From Saccharina japonica (Eukaryota; Sar; Phaeophyceae; Laminariales; Laminariaceae), in contig MEHQ01000174.1 in NCBI GenBank assembly GCA_008828725.1, positions 1,191,867-1,255,866 on the forward strand: a stretch of 64,000 bases of DNA, given 5' to 3'. This document shows positions 20,031 to 31,090 of the stretch, one piece after another. How positions within the stretch are numbered: position 1 is the first letter of the stretch; each line of letters opens with the position of its first letter. The notes beneath the pieces were generated by a model. The model had not been told where the DNA came from. It worked only from the letters and a program-made list of their open reading frames with translations, and made no database searches. The position numbers and the translations under genes are program-made.

Positions 20031-21010
20031 ATGGAGCACGCCACGGGCAACACCACTACCACCACCAACAGCAACCGGATCAACGCGGTAAGAATAATCA
20101 AGTCATACACCGGGGGGAGATCCGAAGCGTTTGCGGACTGGCACAGGAAAACGGGCTTCATTCTCAGCATGCAACGACCTATCCGTTTTGCAGTTATGGA
20201 GGGTCAGGCCAGGCCTACAGAGGAACAAGCCGAAGAAACTGCACCGCTTCTGACACCTGGTCTGCTCTACACACCTGGGGCCAGGCTACTGCAACGCCAG
20301 AGCGCATACGACCGCGCTAACCAAGACCTGTACGCAATCCTATACTTGGTAACGGGCATCGCTGCGGCTCTCCTGGTGGCAATCCATGCTTACGACGAGC
20401 GTGGGACCCGAGTTAATGGCAGGGGGGCGATGCAGGAACTGGAAGAAAAGTATTTCCTTGTCACGAACGAAACCCTCCGCGCTTTGCAGGCAGCTCTATC
20501 AGCGACTTCAATGGAGCCAGACGAGGATCCTAACAATTATATTTTGAAAACTACACGCATCCGCAGCCGGCTCACAGCGGTCAACAAACCTGTCACCGAT
20601 CGCCACTTCACCGACACCACAGTCCAAGGGCCCCCGGAGAACTATCACCACATCATGCTTACGACCTACAAGGATCCAGACTTCAACCGGACAAAGATCC
20701 AGCCTGCAATGAGGCATATTTCCCTGGTTGGACTGCCTCAGAGCGAGAGCGGAAGGAGTACTGGTCATGACACGGCCATGACAGCAGCATCACAGCCCAA
20801 TACCGAGTTGTCACCTGCCATAACTGCGGCAAGAACGGCCACTACCAGAGCGGGTGCGTCGTACCTGGCGAGGTACGGCAAGGGCGAGAAGCCTGGTGCT
20901 GGACACATCACGAACAAGACCGGAGGAGGAGGGGGAGCTGGACAAACATGGTGCTCGATATACGAGATAACGACGAGTAGCACGCACACGGCCGCTGTGT
21001 TGAGCGTCAG
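20031..21010 (+). pseudogene. Ty1/copia gag with zinc knuckle in a shifted frame
   Basis: The ATG at 20,031 opens 327 codons. Residues of the copia gag core are visible: AMQELEEKYFLVTNETLRAL, then DPNNYILKTTRIRSRL and GPPENYHHIMLTTY. Near 20,715 the coding frame shifts; the new frame reads ERERKEYWS, a TGA, then TCHNCGKNGHYQSGC at 20,816-20,857, a perfect CX2CX4HX4C zinc knuckle. A later stretch, ISFDDDFDKGFQ near 21,030, is typical of the region following the knuckle in algal copia elements (from memory of the family). Gag packages element RNA. This copy is inactive. Confidence 0.75.
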
Positions 21011-22360
21011 TTAGAGGCCTAGTATCAGCTTCGACGACGATTTCGACAAGGGCTTTCAATGTTAACTTCTGAAAAGCCAGATCATCACCCCGGGTCTGAG
21101 GATAAAACTGGTCATGGACCACTCAAATATCGTATCAACACGGGGTCGTGCACGACGGTTCACTGATCCTGTAAAACGCGCTTGAGGTTGTTTGTAAAAT
21201 GCCTTCTGTGACCGTTACAGCACTGTTCGCTGGGGCTGACGGAGCTGCCGTGTCGCCGATACAACATAACGTGGGGTTGCTGGAGAGGTACTCGTCACGT
21301 CTATAACTATTAGGGTCGCCAGGGAGAACGTCTGCTGGAGATCGCCACATCGTCATCAATCATATGGATCATGGGGAAAACATATATCTGCATCTTCCTA
21401 GATGGCATGTATCATTATCTAGCAGCAAGATTTGTTTCGTTTCGTAGTACTTATCACCACAAGCCTTCTTTGTACAGGAGGGGGCGGCAATAGTGTGGTA
21501 TGCTGCTGAGGTATTTGTGCAAGCTTTGTTTCGTCGTAGTGCCAAACATCTCTTTTACGGGGCGGACAACGTGGTTGATGGCTACAGCAGTGATAAGTAC
21601 TGTAGTTGTTTTGTTTATGTTTCCCAGTTTCCAAAACAATCACTGTGATATTTTGATTTGCGTCTTTTCTTTTGTAGTTGAGAATATTGAAAATATTGAC
21701 ACGATGTAGTTACACATTCAGCAGTAGTACGAGGATGAGTTTTGTTTCTGTTTTTGGGAGCATACATTATACTTTTAGCATAAGTTTTTCCAACTCCTTG
21801 CTGGTCTTTGTCTATCGTTGTTTCAGAAGGAATGCATTTATACGGTCAATACTGACTGCCGTAGTATATATTTTGCAATGCACGGAGTAACACCGTGCCT
21901 TGTTGTCTGTCTGGGAAATATAGTAAGAGATCCACGCGGGCTCTGTGTGTGATATTTTTCTATTTACGTGGTATTATCATATGCGTTGAACCTGTCACAC
22001 CAGCAGCATGCGTTTACGTTGCCAGGTTATGCGTTGTAGTTTTGTTTTTGCGTTAGCTGTAGACGGATTGATCACCTGCCGAAAGCGAAGAAGGAACGGT
22101 TGATGTTGGTTCGACACGGCAACGGAGCAATGCTTTTTTTTGCGACATAACAAGGGATTCCACAACGTTAAATATGCAGAGAAGTAGTTCAGACAAGTAC
22201 ACTGACAAGTAACGAGGGTTGTAACTGTCAAAAAGCAACTTGGAATAGGACACTTGTAGTAAGTATCAAGCAAGTTAATTGACATTTCGATTTTATAGTT
22301 GAACAGGAACTTGAATTTATATCCCATCCATCGTGGAGTCGTCCATCCATCGCGGGGTCG
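21011..22360. other. Interior of the deleted copia element, no domains
   Basis: AT-richer sequence with short ORFs. No protease, integrase or RT motif was found. Confidence 0.5.
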
Positions 22361-22566
22361 TGTTGGCGATAGGTACGTTGGTACGCAACAACAGCGGTAC
22401 ATAGTCTATCGGTCGCTGTCAGGGACACGCAGTCACCTGGTTGTTACAGTTCGTAGAAGACAGCAGCAATACTGTATGGTACATATGACCTTTAGCAGTA
22501 CTGCACATACGCGTTCATATTGTCGGATCAGTGCGATGGGCTGCCATATATACGAGTAGCAGATCA
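22361..22566 (+). repeat. 3' LTR of the plus-strand copia element
   Basis: Begins TGTTGGCGATAGG and can end in AGATCA. Matches the LTR at 19,269. Confidence 0.55.
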
Positions 22567-22642
22567 TTCGGCGACTCCTTCCGCCGACCTACGTCGGAGA
22601 CCTCACGCGTACCGAGATTTGATATCAGTGCCATCGTATCCA

Positions 22643-22861
22643 TCATCCACAACATCCCGGCGCTATGGTGAGGCCTTCATCGGTTTTAACTACCGGCGAG
22701 GGAGACTCCTCCGTCGTTGCTGAGAGGCGAACGTTCGGCGTGTTGGAGAACTGGACCGTCTTAGAACGGGTACGGCCGGAAATCCGCTGCGGCTCCGGGA
22801 GAGCGGTCGCGAGATTTCGCGACTGTTCCCGGGCATCGACCTCGCCGGGGAATGCCAACAT
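22643..22861 (-). pseudogene. Possible upstream part of the minus-strand copia polyprotein
   Basis: A 72-codon minus frame includes EPQRISGRTRSKTVQFSNTP and SATTEESPSPVVKTDEGL, resembling the charged linker between integrase and RT in copia polyproteins. Its strand and position on the far side of the inserted element fit the interrupted older copy, but the RT N-terminus expected between is missing. Confidence 0.35.
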
Positions 22862-22869
22862 CAGCGCCG

Positions 22870-23575
22870 ACGGTAACCGTCCGTGGTTGAATCCTTTGGA
22901 ATGTCGACTACTTCAACCGCTCCACGACCGAGGCCAACACCGTGACGGTTACCGAACTAGGTGTTCGTGTCGCGGCTGCCGGTTATGGCGGTTCTGCAGT
23001 TGGTGCGGTTCTTCCAGAAATGCATGATGCGGGTGGATTGAAGCACCAATCCGACGTCTAATTACGACCGTGGTTTTCCCTCAGCAACGGCTATAACCAC
23101 CCCTCGTCCGCCGTGAAGGTAACGAAGGTTTCGACGGACGGCATCTGCTACACCAGCGACGTTTTGTCGACGGTCCGCCGTGGCTCCGTGGTGCCATTGC
23201 CAGACTGGGCGTCAGTGCATGTCACCGCGCCGGGAATGCCTTTTTTCAGCACCAGCTACATGCCGCCACGGCCGCCGACCCAGTACCAGCACCGCCACTC
23301 CAGCCGCCGACGCCGACGCCGGCGATCAAGCCGCCAGCACCGCCGCTCCAACTATGGCCGTCGCCGCCGTCGACCCAGTCGCCAGCACCGCGACTCCAAC
23401 CACCGCCGCCGCCGCCGCCGACCGAATCACCGCCAACGCTGCCGCGCCAATTCAGTCGTGGGTACCGCCGCTCCAGTCACCGCCACAGCCGTCCCAGTCG
23501 TCTTCGTACCGCCGTTGCCGTCCTTGCCTCTCGCCGACGTAGTGGGCTGTGCTCACAGCATAGTGTGAGTGTCTG
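22870..23575 (+). other. Pro/Ala-rich coding-like segment, unresolved
   Basis: One plus frame reads NVDYFNRSTTEANTVTVTEL and TKVSTDGICYTSDVLSTVRR with a single TAA, then enters a CCG-rich tract whose best frame is proline-rich (PAPPLQPPTPTPAIKPPAPP). Other frames give Arg- or Ala-rich products, so the ORFs here are composition-driven. No identification. Confidence 0.25.
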
Positions 23576-23875
23576 ATTGTGTTGATTTGCGTTGTTTGTG
23601 TGAAGGTAATATATCTACGAAGATTTCGGTGGGATTTATGTTCCCCGGAGGGGTTGCATAAGTATGATTTATGGAACCCAGTTCAGGGTCCCGGGATGAA
23701 AAGGAGAGGGGCCTCCTTCACCCAGAACAATATTTGATACTTAATACTGCCTTTTGTATCCCGCCTCATATCGAGCTTGACCTGTACATCATCCAACAGC
23801 ATCCGGTGCAAAACTCGATCCATATCGCTAGCGTCTTGACCTCTAAGTGGTGGTTTCTTAGGCGTAGGGTGCGCC

Positions 23876-25445
23876 ATGGATATATCATCCTTCGCGACGA
23901 TTTCCATAGAGGAACAACAACAATTGATCAGAACTACGTCACCGAAGAAAAACGACGAGCCGTAGACCAGGCCCTGGCAACCGGCGAGGAGCATACCCCC
24001 GTGCACAAGAAGAGGCGAAGAGGGAGGATAACACGCAAGCCCAAGGCAACGAGCCTAGGAGCAGAGACAACTCATCGACCACCGACCCAGTACAGGAACT
24101 AGCGAAACCACTCCAACAGAAAGTTCAGCGACAGGCGGCGTCTACTAAAACGGAAGGCACTTTTAGAGTTCGCCACAGCGATTTATTGCCTCCAATTACC
24201 AATGGTTGTTTAGGGCAGGGGGAGGACATCCACCAGAGGGTGCTGGTGTCTAAGAAACAGATGTATACTTTCGAATGGGAGACGGATGACCTAGAGGCAG
24301 TGGAGACTACTGTATCCAATGAAGCAGGTCTGAAACAGTCAAGCCAAGAGGCGCTCATTGCAGAGTTCTTTTAGGAGTTGGTTCATAAGGCGTCCATGGT
24401 TTCGACCCAACGGGTGAACCAGATATCACACCAGGCACTTGCGAAACCGATCAGCAGCACATAGCCCTAGTGAGGGGCGGTCTGCCTTTAGGAAGCATTA
24501 GGCACCTCAGGCTGCGGCAGAAATAGCCAAGCTTACCCGGTCATAGTGCAACATCAGGATTAAGGACGGGGAATACCCCCAAAAGGTTAGTTTCGAGCTG
24601 TTTGCTACTCAAGGGCAGGCTTAGTACCTATGGCTTCATTTTACTCATCTCGACACTAATGTTTAGTGTGCGCGCAACCTTTCACCTGTCTTTGGAGTGC
24701 AAAACAGCATGATGCCGGCTAATGCTGAGTGGCCTTACCAAGTCCTTGGATATGTGGTACTCAGCGCGTACGGGGAGACTGATATGTCGAGGGGGCAGAA
24801 GGAGAGGAACGGGACGGGACTAGCCCTTGTTGTTGCCGACGCAGGTCGGTGTAATGGGGGTGCCTAACATGGCGGAAGAGACGAAGTGGGCGGACACGGA
24901 AGGGCCCAGAAGAACGACAACCTAGGTGGACAGCAGCAGCAGCAACAGCAGCAGCGGTAGCAGCATCAGCAGCTGTACCAGCAACAGTAGTAACACCAAC
25001 AGCAGCATCAACAGCTGTACGAGCAGCATCCGTACCGGCAGCAGCCTTGGAAACAGCAACAGCAACACCAGCAGCCGCAGTAGCAGCAGTTTCCCCACAG
25101 CGGTCAGGGTGGTCGTGGTTGGAGCGGATCGCGATAAACAGTGGGGCAATGGAGGCAAAGGGCCTGGCGGCAGGGGGGGCAGAGGAAGGTGTAGGGGTGG
25201 TCGTGCAAAAGACGTTGGGGGTAGGTGGAGAAGGTCGCCTTCGTACACCCCCCCTCCCCGGCGGCTACTACTATTCCCGGTACCGACAGGGCCTCTCCCG
25301 TCTAATGGGCAACCAGCCGCCGGTGCATGGGGCCGATCCCTGCAAGCGGTGACAGAACTGCAACGAGTTGGGACATGCGTATCCGTATTGCGTATGGCGA
25401 GTGGATTCAGGCTACCCGATGCCTTTCGCACCTGCGCCACCTCGC
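23876..25445 (+). pseudogene. Q-rich gag-like frame with a broken zinc knuckle
   Basis: The ATG at 23,876 starts MDISSFATISIEEQQQLIRT. The sense moves to a second frame before 24,060 (TDPVQELAKPLQQKVQRQAA, VLVSKKQMYTFEWETDDLEA) and to a third near 24,430-24,470 (GEYPQKVSFELFATQGQA, PYQVLGYVVLSAYGE), then a Gln/His/Tyr tract at 24,931-25,090. Finally the 25,250-25,440 frame reads GGYYYSRYRQG and C-QNCNELGHAYPYC, where TGA stands at the first Cys of a CX2CX4HX4C knuckle. In-frame TAG/TAA codons are frequent, at least six in or near the Q tract. Overall this is a decayed nucleocapsid-type protein. The element class is unknown. Confidence 0.45.
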
Positions 25446-26029
25446 CCCGGTGGTGCCGCCCCCTGTTGAAGCCTCCCGGGCCTCGTGTGCGGTATCTGGT
25501 CAGCAGCAGGCGTGGCTGCATTCGTACGCCAAGAAAATGTTGCAGGCACCGCATATGGTGTAGATTTATTGCATGCTTTCGGGACAACCGAGCAGCACCA
25601 TCATTTTCCCGCAAGTCGACACTTAGACGTTTATTCTTTTTTCTGTAAATTGAAATCCACGCCTGTCTTGTTTTAAGAAACTTAACACCTAAAACGTGTG
25701 AATCCACGACCTCGCCATTTTCCACCAGTGCAACACATTTTCCCGAAATTGGCCCTGAGCAAGAAGGCGCGCAAGTCCAACACGCCAACAGGTACAGTGA
25801 AGGCTCGCCAAGAAGAAATGTCAGTTTGGCGTCGAGACTCAATACCTTTTTTAGCAGGCACACTTCACATTCTTTTCGTAAACAGACATTTGTGATATCC
25901 GTATATGAAATATTAGAAAGTTGTCTGTCGTCGTTGTCGTCGTCGTCGTTGAAGTACGTCGTCGTTGTATGTTGTCGTATTTTTCCACTTGGAATTAGTG
26001 CGGAGGAACGTCTGCTGTGGGTAGTGCCG
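25446..26029. other. No gene recognised
   Basis: Contains a (GTC)n-like stretch at 25,920-25,970. The long minus-strand ORF spanning it is an antisense by-product of CAG-rich and GC-rich sequence. Confidence 0.4.
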
Positions 26030-26440
26030 GGAGCGCCCCGGGCCGTCTCGGCCCCGGATTTCGCCGAGGACGGGTGTGCTGGGGTGCGCAAGGGGCGAAA
26101 CCGGCCCTCGGGTGGCGCGGCGGCCCGCGCTCGCCCGGGCACGACGGTCGCCCCCGGCTCCCTGCGGCTGCTGTGCTTTCGTTTGCGGGGTGTGTGTATG
26201 GCTGTGTATAAGTGCGGTTCCGGCTCGAAAACGAAGACATGATCGGGTATTATATTCTCGGACACGGATGTTTTCAGAGATGAGTCCGGGTGCCCTGCGA
26301 CGGCAACGATCGAGCTTTAGATCGGCCGCCGACAGGTACGGCGAGTAAACCGCGAGGCGGGCGCCGGGGGAGACAGGGTCGGAGAGGGGGGCTGGCCTCG
26401 TCCGGGCGGAGTCGGTGCCGGGGTGGTGGGGAGAGGGGCG
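26030..26440. other. GC-rich island
   Basis: Very high GC and CpG, open in many frames by composition alone. It ends abruptly at an AT-rich segment near 26,460 and could be a promoter-type CpG island. No gene is assigned. Confidence 0.4.
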
Positions 26441-26615
26441 TCGCGCGTACAAGGCCACCAACAGCAAAGCCCCCTTCTCTTTTTTGTAGGAGTTTGAGTA
26501 TTTCCCGAAACAATTATTGCCCGGGGCCCGGGGAAAGTTTTTTTTATTTACCATTCCACCAGATTCCACCAAAAAACAAAAAAAAACGCCATCCTTTTTT
26601 TGGGGGGGGGAATGG

Positions 26616-26616
26616 T

Positions 26617-26677
<61 letters not shown>

Positions 26678-26732
26678 GCTACTCCTACTCCTACTACTAT
26701 TACTACTACTACTACTACTACTACCACTACTA

Positions 26733-26764
<32 letters not shown>

Positions 26765-26964
26765 ACTACTACTACTACTACTACTACTACTAATACTACG
26801 TACTACTACTACTACTACGTACTACTGGTGTACGTACAGTGCTGCTGTGTACCGATTTCACACATTTCACACTACTACTGTAACATGTTGTAGTGGGTGG
26901 GTGTACTTGTTGCTGCACTGCTACTACCTGGTATACTACTACTACTACTAACATACTACTACTA

Positions 26965-27002
<38 letters not shown>

Positions 27003-27003
27003 G

Positions 27004-27034
<31 letters not shown>

Positions 27035-27060
27035 GAACTACTACTACTACTACGTACTGC
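26616..27060 (+). repeat. TAC/CTA microsatellite with an embedded 120 bp unit
   Basis: Long (TAC)n arrays with TGC interruptions flank a unique unit at about 26,815-26,935 (CTGGTGTACGTACAGTGCTG, TGTAACATGTTGTAGTGGG). The same unit in the same orientation stands at 28,512-28,635. Confidence 0.85.
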
Positions 27061-27532
27061 TACAGGGGTCCGCATGTGACTTTTCCCAAAATTTACGAGA
27101 AGTAAAAAAAATAAATTAAAAAAATCGTAGAATCACAAATAAAAACGAACAGCCGAAACTGAAGATACGTTTCAAAACCAAAGGTATTTTTTCCCCACCG
27201 ATTCGTATGACGAAACAGAAGGCATGCTCGGCAACACAAGGAACTGGAGCTCCCTTCTACCCGATGCCGGTGTCATTTGACCTCTTGTGGCCGGCACAGT
27301 GCTCTCGGATCTGCCGGCAAGGCTTGTGTCTCCGAGCTGCTGCAAATCTACAAATCGCTCGTCCCGAGTACGCCCTCTATCAAAATTAATGGGGCCCGAG
27401 CCAGCATCTTAGCCCAACTAAACCAAGGTTGACCTGCACGCCACAACCCATAGGGTCATTGTAACGTCGGCCGTTTCAAATTTCGCTGCTTACATCGCTC
27501 GCGAGGTCAATTTCCTCGTACTCGTTCGTATC
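27060..27532 (-). repeat. Left arm of an inverted duplication
   Basis: Reverse-complement of 28,038-28,498 over about 465 bp, from the CAGGGGTCCGCATGTGACTT end at the TAC array inward to the NEYEEI coding block. It differs from the right arm by scattered substitutions and small indels. Confidence 0.85.
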
Positions 27533-27900
27533 AAAAGTGAGTGGAGTCGCCGCGCGTCGGTTTTCGTCTATATCATCCTCGTAGATCAGAGGCTGAAACC
27601 TCGCTGATGGAGGCTTGTTTTTGGCTGCGACGACTTGAGGTCGTCTCCCGAGGTCAGAGGGACCACTTGAGAGGCTGAAGCTGGTCATGGGGTGCCTTGG
27701 CGAGGGAGAACGAGCCGCTGTTCGAAGTTGGTCCTTGATTTGCTCTGTTGTGGTTTTCGGGATACATGTCTCTCTTGGCGAACCTGGACGGAGGGCAGCC
27801 CTACCTCTGAAGGGCGAGACCATTTGCGTCGCCAATTGCTCTCCTCGAACCCTCTAGTAGAGGACAGCAGCCGCACCAAATGTCCCTTGCGCTCCTCTTC
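27476..27900 (-). pseudogene. Protein-coding-like frame shared by both inverted arms, left copy
   Basis: The minus frame reads PKTTTEQIKDQLRTAARSPS, PLIYEDDIDENRRAATPL, then NEYEEIDLASDVSSEI, TGA, NGRRYNDPMGCGVQVNLG. The right arm has GGA (Gly) where this copy has TGA, so the stop is a mutation. Upstream a TAG interrupts an otherwise open frame (AAAVLY-RVRGEQLATQ). The central acidic/Ser/Pro-rich region is unique to this copy. Function unknown. Confidence 0.4.
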
Positions 27901-28037
27901 CCTAGGTCGAGCACGAGTTGCACCTACAAGCAGCAGAATCTGCGTAAGGTTTCCTCGATCAGCGAAACGATATTATTGTAGATATTTTGGTTCGAGTACT
28001 CGTAATTTGCGCATTTCTTACAGCAGTACCTGCACCG

Positions 28038-28498
28038 AACGAGTACGAGGAAATTGAGACCGCGAACGATGCAAGCAACGAAATTGGAAACGGCCGACGT
28101 TACAATGACCCTGGGGGTTGTGGCGTGCATGTCAACCTTGGTTTCGTTGGGCTAAGATGCTGGCTCGAGCCCCATTAATTTTGTTAGAGGGCGTACTCGG
28201 GACGAGCGATTTGCAGATTTGCAGCAGCTCGGAGACACAAGCCTTGCCGGTAGATCCCAGAGCATTGTGCCGGCCACAAGGGCTCAAATGACACCGGCAT
28301 CGGGTAGAAGGGAGCTCCAGTTCCTTGTGTTGCCGAGCATGCCTTCTATTTCGTCATACGAATCGGTGGGGCAAAACACCTTTGGTTTTGAAACGTATCT
28401 GCATTCTGGGCTGTTCGTTTTCATTTGTGATTCTACGATTGTTTTTTTTTTTTTTACATTTCATAATTTTTGAGAAAAGTCACATGCGGACCCCTGTA
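28038..28498 (+). repeat. Right arm of the inverted duplication with the second coding copy
   Basis: The plus frame reads NEYEEIETANDASNEIGNGR and RYNDPGGCGVHVNLG, then AYSGRAICRFAAARRHKPCR and on to about 28,380, with TAA/TAG codons at three to four points. Where this arm has CGG-TAG-ATC the left arm has CGG-CAG-ATC. The last part carries Cys/His residues in irregular spacing. No domain is assigned. Confidence 0.5.
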
Positions 28499-28499
28499 C

Positions 28500-28862
<363 letters not shown>

Positions 28863-29204
28863 TACAGACTCTACTGTGGTGCTGTACACTGAATTAAACA
28901 CTACTGCTGTTTGTTGTTGAAGTGAGTGAGTGGATCGGCTTTTTATTATTTTGTCGGCTACAAGGGCTCTGCGTGGATGCCGGCATAACACAGGGTGCAA
29001 CTTTACCTAATCTTTGGATTGCGTTATCGGATGTGGATCGTGGACAAGTTATTCTTTGGTATTTTTGTTTTTGTCCGCTGCACCGGCCCTGCCTTGGCGT
29101 AGTTCGGGGTACCACTTATGAAGTACTTATTGTTTAGCCTCTGCTGCTGATTGAATCATTGCTGGACATATCTCGTCGGGCGGTAAGACTGGTGTTAATA
29201 GCTG

Positions 29205-29395
29205 CTGTGCCATATCCGTCGCACCCGCCGCCGCTCGGTCGACCGCTCGCCCGTCGCTCGGTCGTCCGCGCGCCCGCCGCCGCTCGGTGGACCGCGCGCC
29301 CAACGCCGCTCGATCGACCGTGGCGTCCTTGGGCCGCCCTCGTCGCTCACCCGCCGCCGCCGCTCGCTCGGTCGCTCGCCCGCCATCACCCTTGT
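29205..29395. repeat. GC-rich CGCTCGGTCGACCG tandem repeat
   Basis: Degenerate units built from CCGCCGCTCGGTCGACCG and CTCGCCCG words, self-complementary in part. No gene. Confidence 0.6.
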
Positions 29396-29401
29396 TGATG
29401 G

Positions 29402-29615
29402 TATGGGCTTGAAATGCCGGTAATTACCTCACAATAGGTAATTGGTCTGTTTTCGTGTTTAATTGGTGGCGTTCGTACTCGGGATCATCATAAAAGGGAA
29501 GGGCGATTAAGTCTCCCCTTTGATATGTCACCAACACTCCGGGGTTAACAAAGCTGGTTGTCTCCTACTTCTGGTTCTACACGAAAGTGAGTAACACCAA
29601 GGGCATGATTAATGG
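29402..29615 (+). repeat. Direct repeat pair, copy 1 (possible small LTR-type element)
   Basis: About 75% identical to 30,288-30,500. Shared words include CCGGTAATTACCTCA, AGCTGGTT.TCTCCTACTTCT and AGGGCATGAT. Their spacing of 886 bp would suit a miniature LTR element, but neither copy has TG/CA ends that I can fix. A related fragment (GGCAGACCTGCAAGG) lies at 36,572. Confidence 0.55.
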
Positions 29616-30287
29616 GCAGATCTGCAAGGGGATATGATAACCTGTGTTTCACCTAGTAACCTTTAAATATGGTGTCGAGGGTTAAACGTTCACGCCGCCG
29701 CCGCACCCGATAGCGTTGCGTTTAGCTGCGTTTTGGGGGGGGTGCTTCAAGGTCCTCTCAAGGTGTCTTTTGAGCTTTGGGGGGGGGCATTATTGGGGTT
29801 GATGTTGCTTCAACCTTTTTTCTCATCCTGCCGACGTCCTCATCTGCCCAGAGCCGGGGGAGCGGTCCGGGTTATACGGCTCCTCATACTGTGGCGCAGG
29901 ACTGTGTTCGTTTTTTGTTTTATCTTCGCGCTGCATTTTCAGCGAGGCACCCCCCCCCCCGACGGGGCTGTACGTCATGCCGATTCCTGTTTCGTGTTAG
30001 TTGTTGCCTCTTCATCTTGCCCCCCCCCCCCGGCTTGCTGGCGGTCAGCGGGAGGTTTTCGATGTTGGTTTCCTTCATCATCACGCCTGCGGTTTCGTTC
30101 AGCAGCCTTTCTTAGCGTGTTCCTGGCTTCGTAACCGATTAACCCAGAAGTGCGGGAGTGGGTTTTGAGGAGCCGCATCTTTGATTCATGTTGTAGTTAG
30201 TGGAACTGGGATGTCCCAAACTTCTTCACATATGTCTGCATATGTATACGGCTCATTAGGGTGGTCTAGTGTAATATTACGGGCGGG
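29616..30287. other. Spacer between the repeat pair, no gene
   Basis: Contains G7-G8 and C10 runs around 29,735-30,030. The overlapping plus ORFs (29,733 and 29,777) are in two frames of a low-complexity region. Confidence 0.4.
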
Positions 30288-30500
30288 CTTGGAAGGCCGG
30301 TAATTACCTCAGAATAGGTGATTGGCCCGTTTTCGTATTTAGTGGACGGTGTTTGTATTCGGGATAACCACAAAGAGAAGGTCGATGAGGCCTTCCCTCT
30401 CAGATATCGCCACGACTGACCCTGTCTGCGGTTCATAAAGCTGGTTCTCTCCTACTTCTCATTCTGCACGAACGTGAGAAACATCGAGGGCATGATCTAT
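30288..30500 (+). repeat. Direct repeat pair, copy 2
   Basis: See copy 1 at 29,402. Immediately followed by the small MITE at 30,525. Confidence 0.55.
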
Positions 30501-30524
30501 CATTTCATTGCTTACTACTACGGA

Positions 30525-30615
30525 GGACCATAGTGAATAGGACCAAATATTATTTGTAAAAGTAGGTAAATACATTGGTTTTTGTGTGCACCATAGGTCC
30601 TGTTTACTATGGTCC
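30525..30615. mobile_element. MITE 'GGACCATAGTAAACAGGACC', intact small copy
   Basis: GGACCATAGTGAATAGGACC at the left is inverted as GGTCCTGTTTACTATGGTCC at the right, 91 bp in all. ATTGC words outside (ATTGC at 30,507; GCAAT at 30,618) suggest that the terminal repeats extend further. Matches the interrupted copy at 10,028. Confidence 0.75.
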
Positions 30616-30867
30616 CAAGCAATAGCAAATACCTGTTACGTATCAATTTCGGGGGAACACATGGCTGCACTTTCATGGTCTTACCTCTTATGGCAATTAA
30701 ACTCGTTTGGCGCGAAGCGCCAAAAAAAATTGCCGAGGGAGCCAAGCGACCGCGGCTTTTGGTTGCGCACAGTGAAAAAACTCTTTGTAGCGGTGCGTTT
30801 GGGCTTACATTTTTTTTAATGGATTTCCGTCTGTGATAGTCGTGTTTTTTCATTACTGATCGTGAGG

Positions 30868-31090
30868 GGTGTACGTCACCGATTTCCACAAACCCGGCAT
30901 CTACAGAAGCGGGAGAGTTTGAACTAACGCGTGAAATTTGTTTCGTCAACTGCGTTCAGTTGGTCGCTGTCGCCGTGCTACTGCTGTGGTTTTGGTGTGT
31001 TTTGATTGCGGCGGGATTTCGTTTGTAGTTTCCTTGTTTTTTTCTCACGAACGCACTCGGTCTATATAATACACTGCATGTACCAGGCAG
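30868..31090 (+). repeat. 'FHKPGIY' unit, copy 3 (decayed)
   Basis: Reads VYVTDFHKPGIYRSGRV then TGA, with further stops. GATTTCCACAAACCCGGCAT matches copy 1 at the DNA level. Downstream TTTTGGTGTGTTTTGA also aligns. Confidence 0.5.

Larger units (their letters stand above)
19269..22566 (+). mobile_element. Deleted Ty1/copia element inserted into the older copia copy
   Basis: Two direct repeats start TGTTGG (19,269 and 22,361) and share GGTACGTTGGTACGCAAC-like sequence, GTCAGGGACACGCAGTCACC and GACAGCAGCAATACT. Between them is a copia gag but only about 1.3 kb for everything downstream, so protease, integrase and RT are deleted. The left boundary falls within the RT frame of the minus-strand copy, so this insertion is the later event. 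Confidence 0.65.

Noticed and set aside
26030-26200. Large-subunit rRNA fragment
   Set aside because: High GC only. No conserved rRNA core sequence was recognised.
24922-26265. 447-codon minus-strand ORF and 240-codon plus-strand ORF
   Set aside because: Their length comes from CAG repeats and GC-rich sequence. The better frame here is the Q-rich gag-like one. No domain is present in either.
26517-27105. Polythreonine, polytyrosine and polyleucine ORFs
   Set aside because: Simple translations of (TAC)n in three frames.
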